Notes: a model not told the origin generated them from the sequence alone. A stretch of DNA of 64,000 bases from JAAYPI01 sp963668615 (GCA_963668615.2 CAXXCL010000003.1:868001-932000); one strand, 5' to 3'. Shown: positions 18,701 through 27,661, counted from the stretch's first letter. Made by a program: numbers and translations.

Positions 18701-19975
18701 AAAACTAACATTCGGATTAAAATTATAAGCAGCTGTATAATGAGCTATTGTTTCCACCATTCCTCTGTCGATAGGGAAAGCCGCTTTTAGCAAATCCTCT
18801 CCGTAACCTGTTACACAACTTCCCAACACGCTGAGATTCTTGTTGACTTCTGTTGCTTTTTGTAACAATTGAGATAGACCTTTAGCCACCGTTTCAAGGG
18901 ATTTACCTTTATTTTTTTCATAAAAACGAAAGAAAATTTGACCCTTATCGTCAGTCGCAATAATTTTTGTTGTGGTTGAACCGCTATCTATCCCCACGTA
19001 ACAATTATTATTTTCAAGATTCTCAATCGCCACAGTTGGCATATTGAATTTCTTCTTTTCTTCAGTCCACGCATTGAGTTCTTCTTCATCTTTGAAAAAC
19101 GGTTGCAATTGGTGAGGTTGATAGATATAGCTTTTTTTATTGGTATGTTGCAAAAGGTTTACATATTCGGAAATAAGTTTCTTTTCCTTTTGTTGACCTG
19201 CAGCAATAGCAGCTCCCCAAGCAGAGATTACCGCAGTATCTTCAGAAACAACAATATCTTCTTCTGTAAGATTTAATTGCTTAATAAAAGATGCTTTAAG
19301 TGCGGGTAAAAAAGTAAACGGACCACCACACAAAAAAAGTGGAGCAGTAACACTGTACCCACGAGAAAGTGATGTAATTACCTGTAAACTAACAGCATGA
19401 AAAACAGAAACCGCAATATCTTCTTTACTGACATTTCTACTCAACAAATTTTGTACATCTGTTTTGGAAAAAACACCACAACGAGAAGCAATAGGATAGA
19501 CAGTAGTCGCCTTTTCGGCCAAGTCGCTCAATTCACTCACATCAACAGCTAATAAAGAAGCCATTTGGTCGATAAAAGAACCCGTTCCACCGGCACAATT
19601 GCCATTCATACGCATATCGGGCGATTTGTTGTCGCTAAAAAAAATCATTTTGGCATCTTCTCCTCCGATATCAACCAAGGTTTTGGTTAAAGGAAATTGA
19701 GAGGCAATAACCTCGCATGATGCTACCACTTCTTGTACAAAGGATATCCCACAACGTTCGGCAACACCCATTCCGGCAGAACCTGTTATAGATAAATGAA
19801 CCGGAACATCTCCTATTTCTTTTTGTAATTTTTCAAATGCAGCAATAATTGTTCCTGCAATGTCCGCAAAATGTCGCTCATATGCTTTAAAAATAATTTT
19901 ATTCTTGCTATCGGTTGCTACAATTTTTACGGTGGTCGACCCGGCGTCTAATCCTATATTTACTTTTGAACTCAT
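15719..19975 (-). CDS. 2-hydroxyacyl-CoA dehydratase activase-type fusion protein
   Basis: A 1418-residue fusion. Two BadF/BadG/BcrA/BcrD ATPase domains are at about 5-258 and 325-590, with phosphate loops GLDAGSTTVK and GIDSGSTTTK. In the first, Cys127 (NCAGGTGSF) and Cys166 (SRCGVFS) stand at the same numbers as the [4Fe-4S] ligands of the HgdC activator of Acidaminococcus. The second has Cys453/Cys457 (ACSSGCGSF) and Cys492. A CxxCxxxC cluster (Cys614, 617, 621) follows, then the DUF2229 region (about 655-880) and an HgdB-like C-terminal part. Such giant proteins are widespread in anaerobes and thought to couple ATP to low-potential electron transfer; the substrate is unknown. No separate dehydratase subunits are nearby. 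It lies 56 bp downstream of a TetR gene on the same strand. Confidence 0.88.
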   Translation of the reverse strand: MSSKVNIGLDAGSTTVKIVATDSKNKIIFKAYERHFADIAGTIIAAFEKLQKEIGDVPVHLSITGSAGMGVAERCGISFVQEVVASCEVIASQFPLTKTLVDIGGEDAKMIFFSDNKSPDMRMNGNCAGGTGSFIDQMASLLAVDVSELSDLAEKATTVYPIASRCGVFSKTDVQNLLSRNVSKEDIAVSVFHAVSLQVITSLSRGYSVTAPLFLCGGPFTFLPALKASFIKQLNLTEEDIVVSEDTAVISAWGAAIAAGQQKEKKLISEYVNLLQHTNKKSYIYQPHQLQPFFKDEEELNAWTEEKKKFNMPTVAIENLENNNCYVGIDSGSTTTKIIATDDKGQIFFRFYEKNKGKSLETVAKGLSQLLQKATEVNKNLSVLGSCVTGYGEDLLKAAFPIDRGMVETIAHYTAAYNFNPNVSFILDIGGQDMKATFIENGAIKRLEINEACSSGCGSFIETFAQSLNQTPTNFSKIAIKSKHPCDLGTRCTVFMNSKVKQSLREGASVADISAGLGYSVIKNCLNKVLKLKNVADLGDCVMVQGGTFRNISIIRALEIEIGKTVMITDYPELMGAYGAALFARKKLRKDMASAIPLVDLAKPQSYTGQISLCKGCENQCTVTRFHFENGGQYFAGNKCEKVFSNSGDKKAKGRNLYAEKYHLLFDRPGVENSKLTIGIPRALGMYENYPFWHSLFSACGIRVVLSDPSTMKLYEKGLSTVMADNICFPAKLANGHVLNLIDKKVDRIFMPFVVYENQEDEKIANSYNCPIVTGYSEVIRSAINPKKQFGVSFDAPTFTFKDRKLMKKACVEYLRSLLPELGSKEIGKAFDGALKAQETYEQQLNKNCKNVLEKADAEERLVVLLAGRPYHTDPLIQHKIADLIADFGVDVITEDIVRDVDPTAENVQSVMQWAYTNRIIKSALWAANAPANVHYIEITSFGCGPDAFILDEITDILSRKGKNATLLKVDDINNIGSTRLRIRSLIESLKFKDNRTFSKNLRAIHTPPFEKKDRERKILVPWFADFYSPFIPTAFGLLGYNAENLPPSDQQSAELGLKYSNNEICYPATLVVGDVMKALNSGKYKSDEIALGITQTGGQCRASNYITLMKKAMISAGYDDIPVISVAVGSGGAMNEQSGFEIKWRKVIKSIAACMAYADCLSKMYYATAPREVEKGIAEKLKQKYIELGIHALQQNNASAFYDLAEKAAHEFTKANNRKEIPKIGIVGEIYVKYNNFGHKNITNWLVSRGVEPVIPALTEFFTETFASREARVSGNISRRTSSKFFMNTIEKYVFSIIRKMESKVQVFPYYHPVGNPHKDAQKASKIINLNAQFGEGWRIPAEFAQFADSGVNNVVSLQPFGCIANQIISKGIEKRTRELYPSLNLLFLDFDSGMGEANIFNRLHFMIKNAEKEMII

Positions 19976-20031
19976 CTTTATAATAACTCTCCTACTTCGT
20001 GATAATAAATTAATGTCTCTGCAAAATACTT

Positions 20032-20643
20032 TTACACTTCAAAAAAATCGTTTAGCAATTTTTTTGTGTTTCTTTTATGATCGTCTAAAAACGCTATTTT
20101 AGCCTTTTTATTTTTTGTCCAATACTGACTCAACAACGGATTTAACAAATAGGGACAAAAAAGCAACCCGTAGAAAATGGTTAACAACCTGTCTAATGGC
20201 ATTTTACGCATATTCCCATTTTCCATTTCCTGACTAAGAATTTTGCTTACCAACAACAAATATTCTTGTATTCTTGAACTCTTGTTTACAAAATCGAAAA
20301 ACATTTTCGGATTCCGTTGTATTTCCACAAAAAGAAACCGAGGAATAAATTCGTTTTCACGAAGCATTCCATCATAAATATCAATAACAGCATCAATTTT
20401 ACACTGTATGCTTTTGTTCTCTTTTAAAACATCGCCAACTTTCGGTAAAACGCCATCCAACATTTGTTCTATTATTTCTTGAAACAAATTTTCTTTTGTC
20501 TTGAAATAATAATTCAGAGAAGTTCTGCTAATTCCGGCAACATTGGCAATGTCTTGCATTTTTGCCTTTTCCAGTCCCTTTTCCAAAAAAACATGTTGAG
20601 CAGATTCTATAATTTTTTGTTTTGTACTACACGATTCAGTCAT
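20032..20643 (-). CDS. TetR-family transcriptional regulator
   Basis: A 203-residue repressor. The N-terminal helix-turn-helix (about residues 25-48, MQDIANVAGISRTSLNYYF) is typical of TetR, with a variable C-terminal ligand domain (WTKNKKAKIAFLDDHK near the end). A perfect-arm palindrome overlaps the -7 box of its own promoter, so it is very likely autoregulated. It is the first gene of an apparent TetR-activase-CoA-binding unit. The export operon at 20755-27610 has its own TetR gene at its head, so I assign this one to the activase. Confidence 0.88.
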   Translation of the reverse strand: MTESCSTKQKIIESAQHVFLEKGLEKAKMQDIANVAGISRTSLNYYFKTKENLFQEIIEQMLDGVLPKVGDVLKENKSIQCKIDAVIDIYDGMLRENEFIPRFLFVEIQRNPKMFFDFVNKSSRIQEYLLLVSKILSQEMENGNMRKMPLDRLLTIFYGLLFCPYLLNPLLSQYWTKNKKAKIAFLDDHKRNTKKLLNDFFEV

Positions 20644-20658
20644 TCGTTTTTAGTATTA

Positions 20659-20676
20659 TTTGACACGGGTGTCAAA
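20659..20676. promoter_or_regulatory. Palindromic operator of the TetR/activase unit
   Basis: TTTGACAC (20659-20666), GG, GTGTCAAA (20669-20676): perfect 8-bp arms. The right arm shares CAAA with the -7 box of the tetR promoter, a geometry expected for repression. Confidence 0.65.
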
Positions 20677-20704
20677 ATTACGACAAATTTTGTTACCTAA
20701 CAAA
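20673..20704 (-). promoter_or_regulatory. Bacteroidota-type promoter of tetR
   Basis: Minus-strand TTTG (20701-20704), 20 bp, TAATTTTG (20673-20680). The ATG at 20643 is 30 bp downstream. Confidence 0.65.
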
Positions 20705-20754
20705 CGATTATTTCTTTTTAAATTTTAATAAGAAAATGGTGAAAAAACTAAAAT

Positions 20755-21867
20755 TTATTGGCTTTTGCGGTAACTTGAAACTGCCCAGATATTGAAAAAG
20801 ACAGCAAATCCGCACAAGGCACCTAATTCTTTTATTAGGTGAAAGGTGTCACTTCCTTTCAGATAAACAGACCTCATTACCGACATGAAATATTTCAAGG
20901 GGTCAAATCCGGCAATCCATTGTCCCCAATTAGGCATGCTTTCAACAGGAGTATACAGACCACTCATCATGATAAAAATCATCATGAAGAAAAACACAAT
21001 GAATACGGCTTGTTGCATGGTTTGTGCATAATTAGAAATAACCAACCCCATACCGGATATTCCCAAAATATAAATTAATGCAAACAAATAAATCGTATAA
21101 AAATGCCCATTAGGCACCAACCCATAAGCTGCCCACGCAACACCAAAACCTATGCTGATAACTATAAATCCTATTAACCAGAAAGGAATTAATTTTGCCA
21201 AAATAAATATAATTTTAGGTACAGGACTTACGTTAATTTGTTCCATGGTTCCGATTTCCTTCTCAAAAACAATGGAAACGGCAGGTAAAAATCCGCATAA
21301 AAGAGTTAAAATCATAACCATAAGAGCAGGCACCATAAACACTTGATAATTTAATTCTTTATTGAATTGAAACAGACTGTCGGTTTGAATGGAAGAATCG
21401 CTTATCGGAGTTGATTCGGAAAATCTTTCTACTATAATGTCCGAATTAAATTTACTTACAATTTGTGAAAGATAAGCCACGGCAATACCTCCTTTCATCC
21501 CATTTACGGCATTAGGACTAATCATTATTTTTGTTCCATTTCGATTAATGATGTTCTTCTCAAAGTTCGCAGGAATCTGAATAATCACATCTGCTTTATT
21601 TTGCTCTACACTTTTCAAAGCTTGGTTGTAAGTTGAAGAAAAATCAGCTAATTTAAAATAATCAGAGGAGACAATAGTTTGAGTGAGACGTCGCGAATAG
21701 GATGAATGATCATTATCAACTATACTTGCATTCATGTTGCGTATTTCGTAATTGGCAGCCCAAGGGAAAATAAGCAACACAACAAATGGAAATACAAGTA
21801 TCATTCTCGGAAGAAAAGGATTCCGAATAATTTGTTTAAATTCTTTTTTGAGAAGATATTTTATCAT
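20755..21867 (-). CDS. ABC-2 type exporter permease (second of pair)
   Basis: A 370-residue inner-membrane permease of the YhhJ/YbhR type. An N-terminal membrane segment (LVFPFVVLLIFPWA, about 25-38) and a long periplasmic domain are followed by five to six C-terminal helices with the ABC-2 signature region (FEKEIGTMEQINVSPVP, about 202-218). It is the last gene of the export operon, 37 bp after its sister permease. The two permeases are similar in layout and presumably form a heterodimer that works with the two ATPase proteins, HlyD and TolC. Confidence 0.9.
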   Translation of the reverse strand: MIKYLLKKEFKQIIRNPFLPRMILVFPFVVLLIFPWAANYEIRNMNASIVDNDHSSYSRRLTQTIVSSDYFKLADFSSTYNQALKSVEQNKADVIIQIPANFEKNIINRNGTKIMISPNAVNGMKGGIAVAYLSQIVSKFNSDIIVERFSESTPISDSSIQTDSLFQFNKELNYQVFMVPALMVMILTLLCGFLPAVSIVFEKEIGTMEQINVSPVPKIIFILAKLIPFWLIGFIVISIGFGVAWAAYGLVPNGHFYTIYLFALIYILGISGMGLVISNYAQTMQQAVFIVFFFMMIFIMMSGLYTPVESMPNWGQWIAGFDPLKYFMSVMRSVYLKGSDTFHLIKELGALCGFAVFFNIWAVSSYRKSQ

Positions 21868-21904
21868 AGAACATACATTAATGAAACACTATTCGTTACC
21901 CAAA

Positions 21905-23011
21905 TTATTCGAGTCGTATTTTAAATTTTTTCAAACTTATAAGCAATAAGGTAATTCCCATAGCACAAAGAACAGAAACCTCTTTCAGGACGGATGTAAT
22001 TCCTAACCCTTTTATCATAATAGATTTAGCAGCAGATATATACCAACGTGCCGGCACAAAGTTTGAAATCCATTGTAACCAAGTAGGCATGTTTTCTATC
22101 GGGAAAATCATGCCGGAGAGTAACATAACAGGAATCATTAACGCCATACCCGAAATCATCATAGCGGCTAGTTGCGAACTAGTCAATGTAGATATCAATA
22201 AGCCCAATGCCAGGGAAACGAAGATATAAATCAGCGAAACAAATACCAAGCAACCAAAACTACCGGCAACGGGTACTTTAAGAACAAAAACAGAAAGTAA
22301 CATAATAGTTGCAAAATTGATACATGAAAGAACAAAATAGGGTGCAATTTTAGAAAACACAATGTAAATCGGTTTCATGGGCGAAACGAGCAGAATCTCC
22401 ATTGTTCCCATTTCCTTTTCACGGACAATCGCAATGGATGTCATCATAGCACAAATTAAAATCATAATCATGCCCAAAACACCGGGAACAAAATTGTAAG
22501 CACCCTTCATTTGAGGATTGTAAAGCATCTTGACTTCCGGCTGAATAAGTAGACCTTCTTTGCTCTGAGAAATTAGCTCTTGTTGGTATGCAGCAATAAT
22601 GTTGCCGGCATAAAACACGAACGAATTGGCAGCATTCGGGTCTGTTGCATCGGCAATAAGCTGAATATGGGCTTTGCCTGTATGTTTAAGATTTTGTGCA
22701 AAATGATTTTCAAAAACCACAACCAGTTTTGCCTTTCCATCTCTGAATACGGTTTCTATTTCATTTGTACCGTGAATATTTTGTACAACATCAAAATAGG
22801 CACTGGCATTTATCTTGTCAACAATCCGATCTGTTACATCATCATTTGTTGGTACCAAAACAGCAACTTCGGTATTTTTTACTTCTGTTGTCAGTGCAAA
22901 TCCAAATAAAATTATCTGAATAATCGGCATTAAAAGTAAAATCATCACCGTTGTTCTATCACGTAAAATATGACGAAATTCCTTTTTTATAAATGATATA
23001 AGTTGTTTCAT
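21905..23011 (-). CDS. ABC-2 type exporter permease (first of pair)
   Basis: A 368-residue permease. The N-terminus FIKKEFRHILRDRTTVMILL is the typical cytoplasmic coupling start followed by helix 1. A periplasmic domain follows, then the C-terminal helices with REKEMGTMEILLVSPMKP at about residues 197-214. It lies 18 bp after the second ATPase gene. Homologues are the YbhS/YbhR and YhhJ permeases of drug-export systems. Confidence 0.9.
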   Translation of the reverse strand: MKQLISFIKKEFRHILRDRTTVMILLLMPIIQIILFGFALTTEVKNTEVAVLVPTNDDVTDRIVDKINASAYFDVVQNIHGTNEIETVFRDGKAKLVVVFENHFAQNLKHTGKAHIQLIADATDPNAANSFVFYAGNIIAAYQQELISQSKEGLLIQPEVKMLYNPQMKGAYNFVPGVLGMIMILICAMMTSIAIVREKEMGTMEILLVSPMKPIYIVFSKIAPYFVLSCINFATIMLLSVFVLKVPVAGSFGCLVFVSLIYIFVSLALGLLISTLTSSQLAAMMISGMALMIPVMLLSGMIFPIENMPTWLQWISNFVPARWYISAAKSIMIKGLGITSVLKEVSVLCAMGITLLLISLKKFKIRLE

Positions 23012-23029
23012 AACTATGTCTTTTCGCTT

Positions 23030-23794
23030 TTAACTGCCAACTCTTGTTGCTTTTCGGGCTAATTGCTGAAAAACTTCATTCATGTTTTTTGCCTGAAACT
23101 GATTTTTCAAGTTTTTGGGCGAGTCCAATGCTTCTATTTTTCCATCTACCATAATAGATACTCGATCACAATATTCAGCTTCATCCATATAATGTGTTGT
23201 TACAAAAACCGTAATACCCTTGGCGGTTGCATCATAAATTAATTCCCAAAATTGGCGACGAGTTATTGGATCTACGCCTCCGGTGGGTTCATCCAAAAAA
23301 ACTACTTGTGGATTGTGAAAAATGGCCACCGAAAATGCCAATTTCTGTTTAACCCCTAATGGCAAGGATTTTACCAATTTATCACGTTCATTTTCAAATT
23401 GAAGTTGTAGCATTAATTCATTCGTTTTTCTTTTTATGTCAATATCTTTCATACCATAAATGCCTCCAAAGAGCTCTATATTCTCCCATACCTTTAAATC
23501 ATCATAAAGGGAAAATTTTTGACTCATATATCCGATATTTTTCTTTACTTTTTCCTGTTGATGGGCAATATCATAGCCTGCTACCATTCCTTTTCCACCG
23601 TTAGGAATACTCAAGCCGCATAACATACGCATAGCAGTAGTTTTTCCGGCTCCGTTTGCTCCCAAAAAACCGAAAATTTCACCTCGTTTTACTTCAAACG
23701 AAATATTATCTACTGCCGTAAAATTGCCGAATTTCTTAGTCAAATTTTCAACAATAATAACTTCATCAGCATTATGTAGGATTTGTCTATTCAT
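23030..23794 (-). CDS. ABC transporter ATP-binding protein
   Basis: A 254-residue ATPase. Walker A GANGAGKT is at about 44-51 and Walker B VVFLDEPTGGVD near 163-174. The signature region reads SLPLGVKQK instead of LSGGQ, a degenerate form common in one half of such tandem-ATPase exporters. The Q-loop (YMSQKFSLYDDL) and the H-loop (VTTHYMDEAE) are intact. It lies 4 bp after the other ATPase. Together the two correspond to the two halves of the fused ATPase YbhF. Confidence 0.92.
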   Translation of the reverse strand: MNRQILHNADEVIIVENLTKKFGNFTAVDNISFEVKRGEIFGFLGANGAGKTTAMRMLCGLSIPNGGKGMVAGYDIAHQQEKVKKNIGYMSQKFSLYDDLKVWENIELFGGIYGMKDIDIKRKTNELMLQLQFENERDKLVKSLPLGVKQKLAFSVAIFHNPQVVFLDEPTGGVDPITRRQFWELIYDATAKGITVFVTTHYMDEAEYCDRVSIMVDGKIEALDSPKNLKNQFQAKNMNEVFQQLARKATRVGS

Positions 23795-23798
23795 TCTT

Positions 23799-24716
23799 CT
23801 ACTTGTTAGAAAGTTCCATGAAACAATCTTCTACAGTCGGCGGAGTTACCTGAATATATACATTTGAATGTCCATTTTTGAAAAGATATTCTTTTAGAAT
23901 GTCCATTGTCAACTGTCCTTTTTCCAGTGTAACATGATGGCTGTCTCCAAAAGCATAACAACTTTTAATTTGCTGAATAGCCCGCAAATCTTTTAGTAAC
24001 TTAGGCATATTATCACCCTGAACAATCCAAAGTGTTTTTTCAAATTGTTTGACAATGTTTTCCGGTGTATCAATTTTTAAAAATTTTCCGTCCTTAATTA
24101 GTGCAATACGATCACATAAACTTGCTTCATCCATGTACGGTGTTGAAACCAGAATAGTGATTCCTTGTCTCTTTAACTTCTGAAGCATATCCCAAAATTC
24201 CTTGCGAGAAACTGCGTCAACTCCGGTAGTCGGCTCATCAAGAAAAAGAACACTTGGTTTATGAATCAAAGCACAACATAATGCCAGTTTTTGTTTCATT
24301 CCTCCCGAAAGTTTTCCTGCTCTACGTGTTTTGAAGGGTTCTATTTGTTGGTAAATATCTTTTATCAACTCGTAGTTTGCTTCAACGGTTGTATTGAAAA
24401 CGGTTGCAAAAAAATTCAAATTTTCTTCCACCGTCAAATCCTGATACAGCGAAAATCGTCCCGGCATATACCCTACCCGTTTACGGATTTCTTTGTAATC
24501 GTTTACGACATCAAAACCGTCAACCGTTGCCGTTCCGCTGTCAGCCAAAATCAACGTTGTAAGAATACGAAACAGGGTTGTTTTCCCTGCACCATCAGGA
24601 CCGATAATCCCGAAGATTTCGCCTTTTTCAGTTTCAAAAGAAATATCATTCAAGGCCTCAATCTTGTCGTATTTTTTGCTTATTGATTGGCATTGAATTG
24701 CAGTATCCGTATTCAT
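23799..24716 (-). CDS. ABC transporter ATP-binding protein
   Basis: A 305-residue ATPase. Walker A GPDGAGKT is near residues 38-45, with signature LSGGMKQK, Walker B VLFLDEPTTGVD, and a switch region in which the usual H-loop histidine is absent (LVSTPYMDEAS where the partner has VTTHYMDEAE). A C-terminal extension of about 75 residues follows the nucleotide-binding fold. It is 21 bp downstream of the HlyD gene. The histidine replacement suggests an asymmetric ATPase pair in which each subunit lacks one canonical element. Confidence 0.92.
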   Translation of the reverse strand: MNTDTAIQCQSISKKYDKIEALNDISFETEKGEIFGIIGPDGAGKTTLFRILTTLILADSGTATVDGFDVVNDYKEIRKRVGYMPGRFSLYQDLTVEENLNFFATVFNTTVEANYELIKDIYQQIEPFKTRRAGKLSGGMKQKLALCCALIHKPSVLFLDEPTTGVDAVSRKEFWDMLQKLKRQGITILVSTPYMDEASLCDRIALIKDGKFLKIDTPENIVKQFEKTLWIVQGDNMPKLLKDLRAIQQIKSCYAFGDSHHVTLEKGQLTMDILKEYLFKNGHSNVYIQVTPPTVEDCFMELSNK

Positions 24717-24737
24717 ATATCCTCCAATTCTTTATCT

Positions 24738-25673
24738 TTAATTGAATTTGACATTGCCATACATGCCAATTTTCAACAAACCATCGTTCTTTATGTTGAT
24801 TTTTACCGCATACACCAAATTAGCCCGTTCGTCACGTGTTTGAATGGTTTTCGGCGTAAATTCCGATTTGCTCGAAATCCAATTAACAAGGCCTTCATAT
24901 TCTTTTCTATCTTCGCCATAATCGGCGTAAACCTTTACCTTTTGTCCCAATTTAATTTGGGTTAATTGGTCAGAAGTTACGTATGCCCTCAAAATCATAT
25001 TCGTAACATCACCCACTTTAAACAATGCCCTTCCGGGAGTTGCTAATTCTCCTTGTTCGGTATATTTTGTCAAAACGACTCCTGAAATCGGACAAGTTAC
25101 ATAGCATTTTTTTAACTGATCCTCAACTTGTTCTACTTGTATTTGCAATGCTTCATTGTCACCCGAAATGCCATTAGTTGTAGTTTCAAGGGATGACTTT
25201 GCAGCCTCCAATTGTCTTTCTAAAACTTTAATTTGAGCATTTGCATCGTCTAGTTGTTTGGTTGTGGAGGCTTCTGCTTTTACTAAATTTTCCACTCGTT
25301 TACGTTCAGTTTTTGCCGTTTCAACTTGTTGTTCTAAGGCCGCTATTTGTTTTTGAATATCAGGACGGCGACTTTGCAATGCTTTTTTTGAAGCTAAAAG
25401 TTGTAATTTTTTTAAATAAAGTTGAGTGGTATCAATATAACCAACTTGCTGATTGACATATAGTTGTTGCCCCTCTTCAACATTTAGTTGCATAATTTTC
25501 CCCATGGATTCGGTTGAAACAATGACTTCGGTTGTTTCAAAAGTTCCGGAAGCATCAAAATTACCATCGGTTTTACTGCAGGAAACTAAAAATAAACTTA
25601 TTGTTGTTGCAAAAAAACCAAATCTATAAATTTTTTGAGGAAACGTATTTTGCTTTTTATTGTTTGTTTTCAT
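24738..25673 (-). CDS. HlyD/MacA-type periplasmic adaptor lipoprotein
   Basis: A 311-residue membrane-fusion protein of a tripartite exporter. The signal sequence ends with LFLVSC, a lipobox placing the mature N-terminus at about Cys32. The barrel-lipoyl half (MGKIMQLNVEEGQQLYVNQ) precedes a coiled-coil hairpin (about residues 85-175, rich in Gln/Lys/Glu). The second lipoyl half and beta-barrel follow (CPISGVVLTKYTEQGELATPG). It lies between the TolC-like gene (10 bp) and the ATPase genes (21 bp). Confidence 0.93.
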   Translation of the reverse strand: MKTNNKKQNTFPQKIYRFGFFATTISLFLVSCSKTDGNFDASGTFETTEVIVSTESMGKIMQLNVEEGQQLYVNQQVGYIDTTQLYLKKLQLLASKKALQSRRPDIQKQIAALEQQVETAKTERKRVENLVKAEASTTKQLDDANAQIKVLERQLEAAKSSLETTTNGISGDNEALQIQVEQVEDQLKKCYVTCPISGVVLTKYTEQGELATPGRALFKVGDVTNMILRAYVTSDQLTQIKLGQKVKVYADYGEDRKEYEGLVNWISSKSEFTPKTIQTRDERANLVYAVKINIKNDGLLKIGMYGNVKFN

Positions 25674-25683
25674 AAGTAAATTA

Positions 25684-26955
25684 TTATTTGTTGATATTGT
25701 TTTTTAATTCATAAAGACTCTTTAACAGTTGTATTTCATGCAATGATTTCAGTTGTTTTGCCTGGTTTTCGGCATTAATTTCTCGTATTAAATCGGTTAC
25801 TGTCAGAGTTCCGTTTTCTACCTTCGAAGCAGCAACATTTTTGATGTTTTCACGTAAACGAATTATTTCACCATCAGTATTTAGTAACAATTCAAGATTT
25901 TTTATAGTAACCTTGTCTTGTTCGTTTTTCAAATTTGTATTAAACAAAAAAGTTTCTTTTTGAATAGCTACATTTTGTTTATTGATATCTAATTTGCTGA
26001 TATTATTTTTAGTGGAATACAAACCGCTGAGATTCCAAGAAAAACGAATCCCTCCAATATAGAAGGGAGCAAACTCATTGGCAAACATATTAAATGCAGG
26101 TTTTCCGTACCCTCCTTGAAGAAAAGCCGAAAGTTTAGGAATATTTCCGGCATTTACCATTTTTTTCTGATTTTCGTAAAATTTGTTTTGAGCGGCAAAT
26201 AAATTGAGTTCAGGGCGATAATTAGCTGTATCTTGTAAAATAAAAAGATTTTTTTCCGGTCTAATTAACGTTGCATTTTCATCTATCTCCATTTTTGTAA
26301 AATTCGAAAGCATTTTTAAATACGCCGTTTTTGTATTCAAAAGTTCTATTTTTCGTTGTTCGGCATTAATCTGTTCTACTTTTATGGCATCCAAATCAGC
26401 TTGGTTAGCAACTCCATTTTGTTTGTACGCTTCAACTTTTTTATAATTCGTTTGTAATTCATCTTGTAAAATTTCGTTTTGCTTTAACTGTTCATTAATC
26501 AATAAAACACTAAAAAATAATTGATTTACCCTTTCATTAAGAGCGTACAAATCGACCTCTACTTTTTGTTTTTCTACTTCTGTGGTGGCGTTGGTAATCT
26601 TTTTTTGAGCATTGATGACACCCCCATCCCAAATTAATTGAGAAGCTTCCGCCGCTACTTGATATTGATCTTTGGACAGCCCTTCCATTGTAATTCCAAG
26701 TCGCCGGCTAAGGGCTTCGGGCAATTCGGTGACATCCGATTGATAGGTAGCTTTTGCCGATATACTCAATTGTGGCAAGTAACCTTTGTTTGCATTTGAC
26801 AGGTTATATTCAGCCGTTTTTTCAATTAATCCATATTGCTTTACCAATGGATAATTGTTACGTGCTTTTTGCCAACAATCTTCCAATGTAAAAGACTGGG
26901 CACTTATCAGTTGAAATGCAAAAACTATAACCGTGAATAAAAATAATTTTTTCAT
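25684..26955 (-). CDS. TolC-family outer-membrane efflux protein
   Basis: A 423-residue outer-membrane channel. The signal peptide ends near FQLISAQ. The mature protein has the OEP layout of two internally related halves, each with long alpha-helices (YKKVEAYKQNGVANQADLDAI and the matching late helix ENGTLTVTDLIREINAE), with barrel strands between. It provides the outer-membrane exit duct for the exporter encoded downstream. It lies 31 bp after the TetR gene. Confidence 0.93.
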   Translation of the reverse strand: MKKLFLFTVIVFAFQLISAQSFTLEDCWQKARNNYPLVKQYGLIEKTAEYNLSNANKGYLPQLSISAKATYQSDVTELPEALSRRLGITMEGLSKDQYQVAAEASQLIWDGGVINAQKKITNATTEVEKQKVEVDLYALNERVNQLFFSVLLINEQLKQNEILQDELQTNYKKVEAYKQNGVANQADLDAIKVEQINAEQRKIELLNTKTAYLKMLSNFTKMEIDENATLIRPEKNLFILQDTANYRPELNLFAAQNKFYENQKKMVNAGNIPKLSAFLQGGYGKPAFNMFANEFAPFYIGGIRFSWNLSGLYSTKNNISKLDINKQNVAIQKETFLFNTNLKNEQDKVTIKNLELLLNTDGEIIRLRENIKNVAASKVENGTLTVTDLIREINAENQAKQLKSLHEIQLLKSLYELKNNINK

Positions 26956-26986
26956 ATTGTGTTTTAATTTGCAACAAGAGATTGTA

Positions 26987-27610
26987 TCACGCCTTTAAAT
27001 AACTCATCACGATGTTGACATGTTCGATTTTTCGATGTTCAAGAATCTTTTTTCGCTGAATTTCATCAAAATCAATAATATTCGAAACAATAGGTAAAAA
27101 TGTGAACAGGGCTGCATTGAGAGAAACAATGGTAATAATAACATCGGCAAAATCAACGTTTCTTACCCTTCCTGCAGCAATTTCTACTTCTAACTCCTTG
27201 CTCAATTGAGAAAACAGACTCTCGGGATATTTGTATAATTTTTCCTTTAATGTTTTTATTTGTTCCGGTTGTCTGGATAATTCTGTTATTATCAATTGAG
27301 GCAATCTGGGATTCTGACTAATCAAGTCAAAATGCTTTTCTATAAGCTTTTTTAATTTATCAAGAAAAGAAAGGTTTTCTAAATGATTCACGTCAAATAT
27401 CTGTTGGAAAAATGCCTTAAATTTCTTTTCAAAAATTGTATTGAATAAATTTTCTTTCGTCCGAAAATAATAATGCACCAATGCTTGATTACAACCAACC
27501 TCTTTCGCAATCTGAGTTGTCGAAGTTGATGCATATCCATTTTCAAGAAACAAGCGTTCTGCTGTTTCTAAAATGGCTTCTTCCATTGATTTTTCAATAT
27601 TAATATCCAT
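26987..27610 (-). CDS. TetR-family regulator of the export operon
   Basis: A 207-residue TetR protein. The N-terminal helix-turn-helix (about 30-52, STTQIAKEVGCNQALVHYYF) is standard; the C-terminal part resembles the ligand-binding domains of multidrug-efflux repressors. It is the first gene of a seven-gene minus-strand operon with gaps of 4-37 bp, so it very probably represses its own exporter. An alternative start at MEEAIL (residue 9) is possible. Confidence 0.9.
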   Translation of the reverse strand: MDINIEKSMEEAILETAERLFLENGYASTSTTQIAKEVGCNQALVHYYFRTKENLFNTIFEKKFKAFFQQIFDVNHLENLSFLDKLKKLIEKHFDLISQNPRLPQLIITELSRQPEQIKTLKEKLYKYPESLFSQLSKELEVEIAAGRVRNVDFADVIITIVSLNAALFTFLPIVSNIIDFDEIQRKKILEHRKIEHVNIVMSYLKA

Positions 27611-27661
27611 GTTTAATACATTAGTTTAATAATCCTATTAATAAGTACAAAAGAACAACTC

